Positions 17,507 through 25,300 of a stretch of 58,097 nt of DNA are shown here, in pieces; the first letter of the stretch is position 1; each line of letters begins with the position of its first letter. The DNA comes from an uncultured Prevotellaceae bacterium (GTDB lineage Bacteria > Bacteroidota > Bacteroidia > Bacteroidales > Bacteroidaceae). A program made the position numbers and the translations under genes. The stretch lies in NCBI GenBank assembly GCA_900316575.1, contig ONDJ01000010.1, forward strand, positions 1-58,097, in the 5' to 3' direction. The notes under the pieces were generated by a model that was not told the DNA's origin, did not search any database, and was given only the letters and a program-made list of their open reading frames with translations.

Positions 17507-18583
17507 ATGAAACAAGACACTTTAAGTAAAGCAAAGGCTGCCAAAAACGATGAATTTTATACGCAGTATTACGACATTGAGCGCGAAGTGGAAGCCTACC
17601 TTGAGTACGATGCCAACGTATTTCGTGACAAGACTATGCTGCTACCCTGCGACGACCCCGAATGGAGTAACTTCACGCGCTACTTTGCGCAGAACTTTCA
17701 GCGCTTGGGACTGAAGAAACTTATCTCAACCAGCTATGCAATTGAGAGTAAGAAAGTGAAGTATCCGACTCAGCTCAGTCTATTTGAAACCGAATCCCCA
17801 CAATTTGACCCAGCAAAGACGCAAACACACGGCAAGATCTTTGTACTTGACAGAGACGTGACAGGAGACGGGCGTATTGACATCAACGATCTGCAATGGA
17901 ACTACCTTCAATACGATGGCGACTTTCGCAGCAAGGAAGTAACGCGTCTGCGAGATGAAGCCGACATCATCGTGACCAATCCACCATTCTCGCTTTTTCG
18001 TGAGTTTTTGGCATGGGTGTTAGAGGCAGATAAGAATTTCCTTCTTATCGGTAATCAAAATGCTATCACCTACAAAGAAGTCTTTCCGCTTATAAAAGCA
18101 AACAAAATTTGGTTAGGCGTTACTATGGATAGTAGTAACCGATGGTTTCAAATACCAGATAACAGCATTGTTTTCCACAAAGAAGAAAATGGAAAGAAAT
18201 ATGCTTTTGTTGCTAACCCTGTATGGTTTACAAATCTTGAACATGGCCGTAGGCACCAACCTCTTGAACTCATGACGATGGCTGATAACATAAAGTATAG
18301 CCGTCACAAAGAAGTACGAGGTCATGACTATGTACATTTCGATAACTACGATGCCATAGAAGTTCCTAAAGTTGATGCTATCCCTTCTGACTATGATGGT
18401 ATGATGGGAGTTCCTATCTCTTTTCTTCGTAAGTACTGCCCTGAGCAGTTTGAGATAGTGGGGGCTACTGAAAGTGAAGGCAAAGGCTTTTCAAATGGAT
18501 TGTGGAACAAACACAATGGAGTAACCCAAGCTGTAATAAATGGAATTAAGGTATATAAGAGATTATTCATTCGGCGCAAGTAA
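17507..18583 (+). CDS. EcoRI-type adenine-specific DNA methyltransferase
   Basis: A 358-aa N6-adenine methyltransferase of the EcoRI methylase family (PF13651-like). The catalytic motif IV is IIVTNPPFSLF near residues 153-163. The N-terminal AKAAKNDEFYTQYYDIEREV is the conserved opening of this family, and the central RGHDYVHFDNYDAIEVPKV and MMGVPISFLRKYCPEQF blocks are also typical. DRDVTGDGRIDINDLQW is an acidic insert resembling a dockerin-type calcium loop. The gene lies 46 bp upstream of a DUF262-HNH nuclease on the same strand. Together they look like a modification enzyme and a nuclease, so a restriction or defence role is likely. The third quarter of the gene is more AT-rich than its nuclease partner. 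Confidence 0.9.
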   Translation: MKQDTLSKAKAAKNDEFYTQYYDIEREVEAYLEYDANVFRDKTMLLPCDDPEWSNFTRYFAQNFQRLGLKKLISTSYAIESKKVKYPTQLSLFETESPQFDPAKTQTHGKIFVLDRDVTGDGRIDINDLQWNYLQYDGDFRSKEVTRLRDEADIIVTNPPFSLFREFLAWVLEADKNFLLIGNQNAITYKEVFPLIKANKIWLGVTMDSSNRWFQIPDNSIVFHKEENGKKYAFVANPVWFTNLEHGRRHQPLELMTMADNIKYSRHKEVRGHDYVHFDNYDAIEVPKVDAIPSDYDGMMGVPISFLRKYCPEQFEIVGATESEGKGFSNGLWNKHNGVTQAVINGIKVYKRLFIRRK

Positions 18584-18629
18584 CCTATCTTAAAAGGGCT
18601 TTGTAAAAATAAACATACAGTAAGCTACT

Positions 18630-19790
18630 ATGAAAACGACACTTAAAACCTATACCGCTGGCGAAGTATGCAAGGGCTTCGTCTATAACGAATTAGAAGG
18701 CAAAGGGCTCTATGGGCTCTCGGGGCGGCTGACCATTCAGCCCGAATATCAGCGCAACTACATCTATGCCGACGGCAAGAAGGATGTGGCTGTGGTGCAG
18801 TCGGCATTGCACCAATACCCGCTCGGCGTTTTCTATTTCAACAAGACCGACGACGACCGCCTCGAAGTGCTCGACGGGCAGCAGCGCATCACGTCGCTGG
18901 GGCGTTTCATCACGGGAAAACTCGCTATCATTGACGATGGCGGCATACCGCAGTATTTCACGAGCCTTTCGCCTGAGTTGCAAGCGTGTATTCTCTCAAC
19001 GCCATTGTTGGTGTATGAGTGCGAAGGCACGGAAGACGAGATACGCCGATGGTTTGAAACGGTGAACATCGCGGGCGAACCGCTCAACCCGCAGGAACTG
19101 CTCAATGCTGTCTATTCGGGCGAGTTCGTCACGCTGGCTAAGCAGGAGTTCAGCAACTCGCAGAACGCCAACGTGCAGAAGTGGAGCCACTTCATCAAGG
19201 GTGCTGCCAATCGTCAGGACTTCCTGGAACGAGCATTGCAGTGGGTGAGTCGTGGCGACGTGGAGGGCTACATGAGCCGCCACCGCCACGATACGAACAT
19301 CAACGAATTGCGCACGTACTTCAACAGCGTGATCGACTGGATTGACGCGGTGTTCATCGACATTGAACGTGAAATGCGCGGGCGGGAGTGGGGACGGCTC
19401 TACGAAACCTACCACCACACGCCCTACAATCCGCAGGAGGTGCGCGAACAGGTGCAACAGCTCTACGGCGACCCTTACGTGAAAGACCGCAAAGGCATCT
19501 TCGAATACGTGTTGGGCGGCTGCAAAGACCAGCGGCTGCTTGACATACGTATCTTCGACGAGGCTACGAAACGCTCCGTCTATAAACTTCAGACGGAAAA
19601 GGCCATAGCGCACGGCGAGAGCAATTGTCCGCTCTGCGCCCTGGGCCACAGTGCCAACCGCACGAAGATTTGGAAACCTTCAGAAATGGATGCCGACCAC
19701 GTTGCGGCTTGGAGCAAGGGCGGCGCAACAGACATCAAGAATTGCCAAATGCTCTGCCGCACGCACAATCAGGCAAAAGGCAATCGATAG
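18630..19790 (+). CDS. DUF262 and HNH endonuclease domain protein
   Basis: A 386-aa protein with an N-terminal DUF262 (ParB-like NTPase/nuclease fold, as in GmrS and DndB-like proteins): QPEYQRNYIY near residue 36 and EVLDGQQRITSLGRF near residue 80, the latter holding the DGQQR signature. The C-terminus is an HNH nuclease with CPLCALGH, DADHVAAWSKGGATD (about residues 354-368) and CQMLCRTHNQAKGNR. This architecture matches type IV-like modification-dependent restriction proteins of the GmrSD group, here on a shorter single chain. It follows an EcoRI-type methylase in the same direction. Whether it cuts unmethylated or specially modified DNA cannot be told from sequence alone. Confidence 0.88.
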   Translation: MKTTLKTYTAGEVCKGFVYNELEGKGLYGLSGRLTIQPEYQRNYIYADGKKDVAVVQSALHQYPLGVFYFNKTDDDRLEVLDGQQRITSLGRFITGKLAIIDDGGIPQYFTSLSPELQACILSTPLLVYECEGTEDEIRRWFETVNIAGEPLNPQELLNAVYSGEFVTLAKQEFSNSQNANVQKWSHFIKGAANRQDFLERALQWVSRGDVEGYMSRHRHDTNINELRTYFNSVIDWIDAVFIDIEREMRGREWGRLYETYHHTPYNPQEVREQVQQLYGDPYVKDRKGIFEYVLGGCKDQRLLDIRIFDEATKRSVYKLQTEKAIAHGESNCPLCALGHSANRTKIWKPSEMDADHVAAWSKGGATDIKNCQMLCRTHNQAKGNR

Positions 19791-19813
19791 CCCTCAAATC
19801 CCAGTAATGCGGT

Positions 19814-19874
19814 AGGAAGTGCACCTTCCGGGGCGAGGAAGTGCACCTTCCTCGCCTAGGAAGGTGCACTTCCT
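19814..19874. repeat. three-copy palindromic repeat (two direct, one inverted)
   Basis: AGGAAGTGCACCTTCC occurs at 19814-19829 and again at 19836-19851. The 17-bp version at 19836-19852 is followed, after CGCCT, by its exact reverse complement at 19858-19874. The unit is itself partly palindromic around GTGCAC. It lies just after the nuclease gene and may act as a terminator or be a dispersed intergenic repeat. Confidence 0.85.
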
Positions 19875-19900
19875 ATCGCGGGCGGTTTAGGGGGTGAGGT

Positions 19901-20020
19901 TTAGTTTTGAAACTCTTCGGGGTGAGCAGCGCGGTATTGTTCTTTCTTATACTCTTCTACGCTGTCGGGGCCGAAGTTCATTTTCTTGGGGTCGAGGGCT
20001 GCACTGAGGGTGAGGGGAAT
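19901..20020 (-). other. possible C-terminal gene remnant, unassigned
   Basis: An open stretch on the minus strand ends in MNFGPDSVEEYKKEQYRAAH plus a few residues and stops at 19901. The composition is protein-like (charged, helical), but there is no suitable upstream start other than that internal ATG, which gives only 26 aa. It may be the tail of a decayed gene or chance. Confidence 0.25.
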
Positions 20021-20027
20021 AGGCAAC

Positions 20028-20054
20028 AAAGAGGACGTGAAGTACGTCCTCTTT
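20028..20054. terminator. hairpin downstream of the surface-protein operon
   Basis: An 11-bp perfect stem, AAAGAGGACGT with ACGTCCTCTTT, with the 5-nt loop GAAGT, 33 bp beyond the stop of the 55-aa gene. The T-run is short (TTT), so it could be a weak terminator or an mRNA-stabilising stem for the end of the operon. Confidence 0.55.
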
Positions 20055-20086
20055 GCTGATTTGAACGATTGTGGGGCTCGCTCAGT

Positions 20087-20254
20087 TTATTCCTCCCAAC
20101 CGAAGTTGCCTCGGCGGGTGCGTGCAGGTCCGCTTCCGCCACCGCCATAGTTGATGTTGGAGTTTCCGCCAATGCTGCTTACTTCGTTGCTGCTACAGAT
20201 GATGGTTGCTGTGCTGATGTTGGCAACCTCTATGCTTGGCTTTTGGTATTTCAT
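20087..20254 (-). CDS. 55-aa Gly/Ser-rich small protein
   Basis: The minus-strand ATG at 20254 opens a 55-aa frame starting MKYQKPSIEVANISTATIIC and ending GNFGWEE. It starts 16 bp after the stop of the 516-aa GLUG protein, so it sits at the operon end. It has no signal peptide. The pattern is a conserved-looking N-terminal strand (YQKPSIEV), a Cys-Ser-Ser step, a Gly-rich middle (GGGGSGPARTRRG) and an acidic Trp-containing end. Short proteins of this layout are common next to secreted proteins in Prevotella; that is recollection of a pattern, not a named family. It is often skipped by gene callers because of its size. A precursor peptide, regulator or export helper are all possible. Confidence 0.7.
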   Translation of the reverse strand: MKYQKPSIEVANISTATIICSSNEVSSIGGNSNINYGGGGSGPARTRRGNFGWEE

Positions 20255-20270
20255 ATCTCGTTGTTTGTTT

Positions 20271-21821
20271 TTATTTGATGAAAATCTTGCGTCCTTTGTT
20301 CACGTAGATGCCTCGTTGCGTGGGCTTGCCAGAGAGCTTGCGCCCTTGTAGATCGTACCATGTACTGGTAGCGTCCGTGGTATCGGATAGGGTGGTAGAA
20401 ATTATCCCCGTGGTTATCTCGCTGTCACCAAAGTTCAGCACGAGTTGGCGAATACCTGCAGCGCCTTCGCTCAAGCCGCGCAGTCTGAAATAGGCACGGC
20501 AAGTGCCTATCTGCATCGCGGCGTTGGGGTAGTACAATAGGTTCTCGGCTCCAAGATAGAGTAGGCTCTTGTCTTCAGCCACAATGTTGAGGGGCGAGAA
20601 CTGTCCGATGAAATCTACGTTGCCATCGGTGGTGCTGACGATGCGTTCGCTTGCATCTTTCGAGGCGATGGTTTGATCGAGGAAAAGTGGATTGCTGAGG
20701 TCTTCGGGAATGGCTTCGTCCCATCTCACGATGTAGGGCCTACCAGCCACAATGTCGGTGGCATCAATGAAGTTGAGCGTGAGGAGGCGCGTAGTGGTGT
20801 TGAAGCCCGATGTGGCAATGTCCAATTCGCGCACGGTAGCTCCCGCGATGGGCGAGCGTCCGTTGCCACTGCCTGGCAGATTGAATGGCAGGCAAAGCGT
20901 GTTCCATGCTCCGTCGCTGAAGAGTGTGCGGTCGGCAAGGAGTACGTCTTGATGAGTCATGCCATTTGAAGAGGAGATTGTGGCATCGTTGTCACCGCCA
21001 TTGGCAAGTATAAGCGAGGCGTCGGTAACTGTTGCGTCCATGTAGAAACAGCTTGCCATGTCGCCCAGATTGTTTCCGCAGATTGCTCCGCTTCGGCTGC
21101 TGCCGCTGACGTTTTGTACGACCTCGGCGCGTACAAAGCAGTTGCTCACGTTGCCACTGCCCGTATTGATGCCTACGATGCCGCCCAGGTTGTTGTTGGC
21201 ATACGTGCTGCCGGTATAAATTCGTCCGAGGTTGTAGCAGTTTGCCACGGTGCCCGTGTTGTAACCAGCGATGCCGCCCACGTCGGCATTGTCCCAGTTG
21301 CCATAGACCGTGACACCCCGATTGGCACAACCCACGATGGTGCCATCGTTGCGGCCAGCAATAGCTCCTATGAGGCAGGAAGCCGAGGTGTAACCGCCGA
21401 TGTCGTCAATCATAACGCTGAGGCTACTCACTGTGACATCCTTCACAGAACCCGTTGTTCCGATGCGTCCAAAAAGTCCACCAACAAATCCCGTTTCAAC
21501 AGCATCGGCTTGCACTTTGAGGTTTGTGATGCGATGGTTTTGTCCGTCGAAAGTGCCTTGGAAGGGCTTTGACACAGTGCCGATAGGTATCCATGCATCG
21601 TAGTCGGCAAGGTCAATGTCGGCAGTGAGTGCGATGTTGCTGCCAGCATAGTCGTTTCCTTCATTCACTGTTTGCGCAAAAGCTGCGAGCTGTGCGGGCG
21701 TAGAGATGGTGAGGTTTTGCGCTTGTGCCAAGGCTGTTGCAGCCAAGGTAAACGCTGCTATGAGAAATCGCGTCATGGATACGTTTTTGTATTTGGTAAA
21801 TGGTTCCTTGAGTTGTTTCAT
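20271..21821 (-). CDS. secreted GLUG-motif protein with type IX-like C-terminal tail
   Basis: A 516-aa exported protein. The hydrophobic export signal is MTRFLIAAFTLAATALAQAQ. The ATG at 21821 overlaps the stop of the upstream lipoprotein (ATGA), suggesting coupled translation with a 15-residue N-terminal extension; the alternative ATG at 21776 gives a conventional signal peptide. Residues about 40-290 hold GLUG-type beta-helix repeats (GGLFGRIGTTGSVKDVTVSS, GAIAGRNDGTIVGCANRG, GGIAGYNTGTVANCYNLG, GGIVGINTGSGNVSNCF). The end (WYDLQGRKLSGKPTQRGIYV...KIFIK) is the sorting-tail form seen in Bacteroidales cargo. Adhesion or surface display is likely; the ligand is unknown. Confidence 0.85.
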   Translation of the reverse strand: MKQLKEPFTKYKNVSMTRFLIAAFTLAATALAQAQNLTISTPAQLAAFAQTVNEGNDYAGSNIALTADIDLADYDAWIPIGTVSKPFQGTFDGQNHRITNLKVQADAVETGFVGGLFGRIGTTGSVKDVTVSSLSVMIDDIGGYTSASCLIGAIAGRNDGTIVGCANRGVTVYGNWDNADVGGIAGYNTGTVANCYNLGRIYTGSTYANNNLGGIVGINTGSGNVSNCFVRAEVVQNVSGSSRSGAICGNNLGDMASCFYMDATVTDASLILANGGDNDATISSSNGMTHQDVLLADRTLFSDGAWNTLCLPFNLPGSGNGRSPIAGATVRELDIATSGFNTTTRLLTLNFIDATDIVAGRPYIVRWDEAIPEDLSNPLFLDQTIASKDASERIVSTTDGNVDFIGQFSPLNIVAEDKSLLYLGAENLLYYPNAAMQIGTCRAYFRLRGLSEGAAGIRQLVLNFGDSEITTGIISTTLSDTTDATSTWYDLQGRKLSGKPTQRGIYVNKGRKIFIK

Positions 21822-22279
21822 TGCATTGAAGCGGTGAACTTTGGCCTATAAATTCCGTCTTCGCCTATGGGAGGTGCCGACGGATCAAAGTTTGCCCAAT
21901 TCTCAATGGTGTAGATACGATGCAAACTGTCGCAGTAGTAGTGGAGTGCTACAGTCTTTTTGCCGCCGTTTTCTGCAATGGTCAGCGGGTAGTAAATCTC
22001 GCTCATTGTAACTTTTGGTTCAGTCACGGCACGCACTTCGCCTCCGATGGTGGCGCACATGAGGTCTTGGTCGGTTTGGTACTTTGCAAGCGTGTCGCCC
22101 AATTGTACTTGTACCGACATGGTGAGTTCGTAGAGCGAATAGTCGGGTTTTATCCACGAAGTGGGGCGCGCGTCAGTGCCTTGGAGCAGGTAAGCGGGTG
22201 TGGTTTCCGTGTCGTCGTCGGAGCTGCAAGCGAAAAGTGCAAGGCTCGTGAGTGCGAGCAAAAGATATTTAAGCTTCAT
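21818..22279 (-). CDS. predicted surface lipoprotein
   Basis: A 153-aa protein with a clear lipoprotein signal, MKLKYLLLALTSLALFACSS, where Cys18 follows a good lipobox (LFAC), then an acidic SDDDTE stretch of the kind that favours surface export in Bacteroidetes. The mature part is mostly beta-strand-like (YSLYELTMSVQVQLGD, VTMSEIYYPLTIAENGG) and has no recognised domain. Its stop overlaps the start of the 516-aa GLUG protein by 4 bp, and it lies about 118 bp after the giant protein, so all are probably one operon. It may anchor or chaperone the secreted partners. Confidence 0.75.
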   Translation of the reverse strand: MKLKYLLLALTSLALFACSSDDDTETTPAYLLQGTDARPTSWIKPDYSLYELTMSVQVQLGDTLAKYQTDQDLMCATIGGEVRAVTEPKVTMSEIYYPLTIAENGGKKTVALHYYCDSLHRIYTIENWANFDPSAPPIGEDGIYRPKFTASMQ

Positions 22280-22334
22280 AACGTTTACTATGATTTGAGA
22301 GGGTAGGGACTCTTGCGCTCTAAGTATTCGGAAT

Positions 22335-22353
22335 GCGGGCAGGGGACGCCCGC
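22335..22353. repeat. GC-rich hairpin between giant gene and lipoprotein gene
   Basis: GCGGGC and GCCCGC pair around the loop AGGGGAC. It sits in the 118-bp spacer after the giant gene's stop and could attenuate transcription into the two following genes. Confidence 0.5.
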
Positions 22354-22397
22354 GCTCCCAACTTTTGAAGGCGGAGGAGTCCTAAGTCTCAGTCTTG

Positions 22398-25300
22398 TTA
22401 CTTAATCATTACTTTCTCGTTGTTGTAGATATAAACGCCAACTTCTGTGGGACGTTTGTTGAGGCGTATGCCGCTGACGGTGTACCAACCTTCGCCGTAG
22501 GCTTCGCGGCTCTCCACGAAGTTGATGGCCGTGGGGAGGTCGGGTGTGCCGAAGGCAGCGTTGGGCGCGTAGTACATCTGCCGGCCAGCGGCTTGACCGA
22601 TGATTTCTTCTTCGCGTTCCAAGGTGAAGCTCAGTTCGTCGCTTGCAGCTTCGGCATCGCCCACGTTGAGGAAGAACACACCATCGGCATCGGCCACGGC
22701 TATGCCGCAAACTTCTGCACCACGATATGCGGTGAGCACGTCGCCTTCCTGAGCTTCTATGCCTTTGGCCTTGGCGACGACCGTCATGCTGGTTCCACTG
22801 TTGTTGACGTAGTAGCTGCTGGGCATGGTTGTGTTTCCATTATAGCGCGACTGTCCGAAATAGGTTGGATACATAAAGGTGACAATGTCGTCGGCATTGC
22901 GTTTGAGCATATAGCCTTCGCCAACTTTCATAAACTGCAGTGTGCCTCGCCAACTCCTGTTACCACTGGCATCAATGGTCAGCACGGCAAATTCACTTTG
23001 CGACTTGATAATGTCGCCGGCTGCTGCGCGGTCGGTGTAGTCGGCCAAAGCTGTGCCTATGGGTAGGTTCAGCGACGAGATGTAGCCAATGCGATTCCAA
23101 TCGGGTTTCACCGTGATAGCAGAGAACTCTGTATTGCCAGAAATATAAGCGGTCTTTTCGCTGTTGCTGTAGAAGCGATACATCTGCTGCGCATCAAGTT
23201 TTACAATGGTTTTGGCTTCGTCCCAAGCGTAAATGGGGTTTTTCGGATCGTCGGGGTTATAGAACTGCTTGTAGGCAATCTGGGCATACGTGCCATTGGG
23301 TCTGATGACTTCAAGTCCGTCACGTACTTCCCACTTAGTAGCACTGCTCAGCAACTCGCCTATGGGCAAGTTCTGAGGTTGCACGTTGAACGAAATCCAG
23401 TTCCAACCTTCTTGCAAGTGTATCGTCTGCACCACAGCATTGTTCGTTTTGAAGATATAAGGATTATCGGGTGTGCCTACTACCGTGTTGCGCTTGAACG
23501 TTCTTACCTCGTCAAGGCTTATGAGTACATGGATGATGCCCGTAGAAGCATCGAAGAACTCGTAGCGCAAGGGCGTTTCTTCGGCAGAGCTGTTGTAGAT
23601 CGTGAGATAGAAGTTTCCATCGGCGGCATTGAGCTTTGAGACACCCAGTGTGCGATGGTTTTCGCCGAACACGGCTAATCGATCTTCGGGGTCGTTCATC
23701 AAGCTTCCGCCAATCTCTACGCGGGCTATGACGTTCATTGTGATGTTGGCATGCAAGAGTGCTTGGTCAACAGTCCAATCGGGTGCATCGCCGCGTACTT
23801 TGATGTTGATGGGTAGCGGTTCGTTCATGCCTTCTTCGCCCATGAGGTTGATAACTTCGTCAAACTCTCCGATGTTGATGTAGGGCGAAATGGTGAACGT
23901 TATCGTTTCTTCGTCAAGAGCACCTACAGAGCCGCTTGTCTGTGAAGCTGTTAGCCACAGCGGAAGACCCTCCAAAGTGTAGCGGTGTGTCTTGCCACTG
24001 AGATTTTGCACGGTGGCTTGGAAGGTATATTCTTCGCCATACTTCGGTGTGAGTGCAAGGCGCTTGACGTTCCAGCGCAACGGATTGCGATAGACATAGA
24101 GATCGAGTGCCACGGGCGAGGCCATTAGATTGCCTTGGAGGTCGGCCACATCGCGCACAACGATGTAAACGTTGGTCTTTTCGATGCGCTCATCGGGCAC
24201 GTCAAGGTTGATCAGCAGGTCTTTGCCGTCGGCTACGAAACTATACTTGATGTTCTCAAGCGTTTGTGCATCGCTCATGGGAGCATATAGGGCGCGGTCG
24301 GCAAGGCGTTCGATGACATCTTGCGCTACTATCGTGTCGCGCTGAGCGGTAAGTTGGCCTGTGGCTAAGTCTGTGTAGCGTTTCAGACTGACACCCGTAG
24401 GCATCAAGCGTTGTTGGCCGTTCATCTGCAACTCGCTTTGCGAGAAGTTCAGATATGCCATCAAGCCCATTTCTTCGCCTGTTGGCGTAGCGTTTGAGAA
24501 AGTCTTGAGACTGTTGGCAGGCACTGCCATTTCAAACATGGCGATTTCGTCAATATGGCCGTTGATGGGCTCAGAAATGCCATTGCCATCGTAGAGCGCA
24601 CCGGCAGCAAGGTTGTTGCCGTTGATACCGCCAAGGGTGTCAACTGCAAAGGTGCTGCGAAGCAGATTGTCCACGTAGAGACAGCCCAAGTTGCTCGACC
24701 GATTGATGGTTAGGGCTGCATGGTGCCATTGGCCATCGTTAACGAACATGTTGGAAGATACTTTCAGTCCGCTGATGTTCAAATTAAGCATACCGCCATT
24801 CACGCTGAAGCGGAAGTGCTCAGAAGCTTCGGCCTCGTCTTCTGCGCGTCCGTTAGCCAACAGTGTGCCTGAATCGTCTGCCGTTTGGAACCAGAACATG
24901 AGGGTATAGTCTTGGTGGTTCCAACGTTGGAACTTGTCGGGCTTGAGCCGGAAACCGTTTGTTCCGTCAAGCTTCATGCCGATGCCATCGGGCACTTTCC
25001 ATGTAGTACCATAGAGGTTGAGGTCGCTACCCGAGCTTACGCGGTTGTAGCTGTATTCGCCGCGTCCTTCGTTAAGCGGGAAGTTGTCGAGCAAGCCTAA
25101 CTCGTAGCCCGTAAGTTTCTTGTGGCTATAGTCGCTCATCTCGCTCGGAGAGAGCACGCGGTTCCATAGGCGAAATTCCAGCATTTCGCCTTCGTAGAAA
25201 CCATTATCCTTAACCAAACCTCCACCTTGTCCAAGCTGAATGAGACCATAGCCTTCATAGAGCTGGGGATGCACGAACGAGCCGATGCGTTTCGTGCCGT

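Noticed and set aside
19836-19874. CRISPR-like repeat
   Set aside because: Only three short palindromic units with 5-7 nt spacers and one inverted; spacers are too short and no cas genes are present.
19978-20172. 64-codon minus-strand frame
   Set aside because: Overlaps the better-supported 55-aa gene in another frame and has Thr/Ala/Pro-rich low-complexity sequence.
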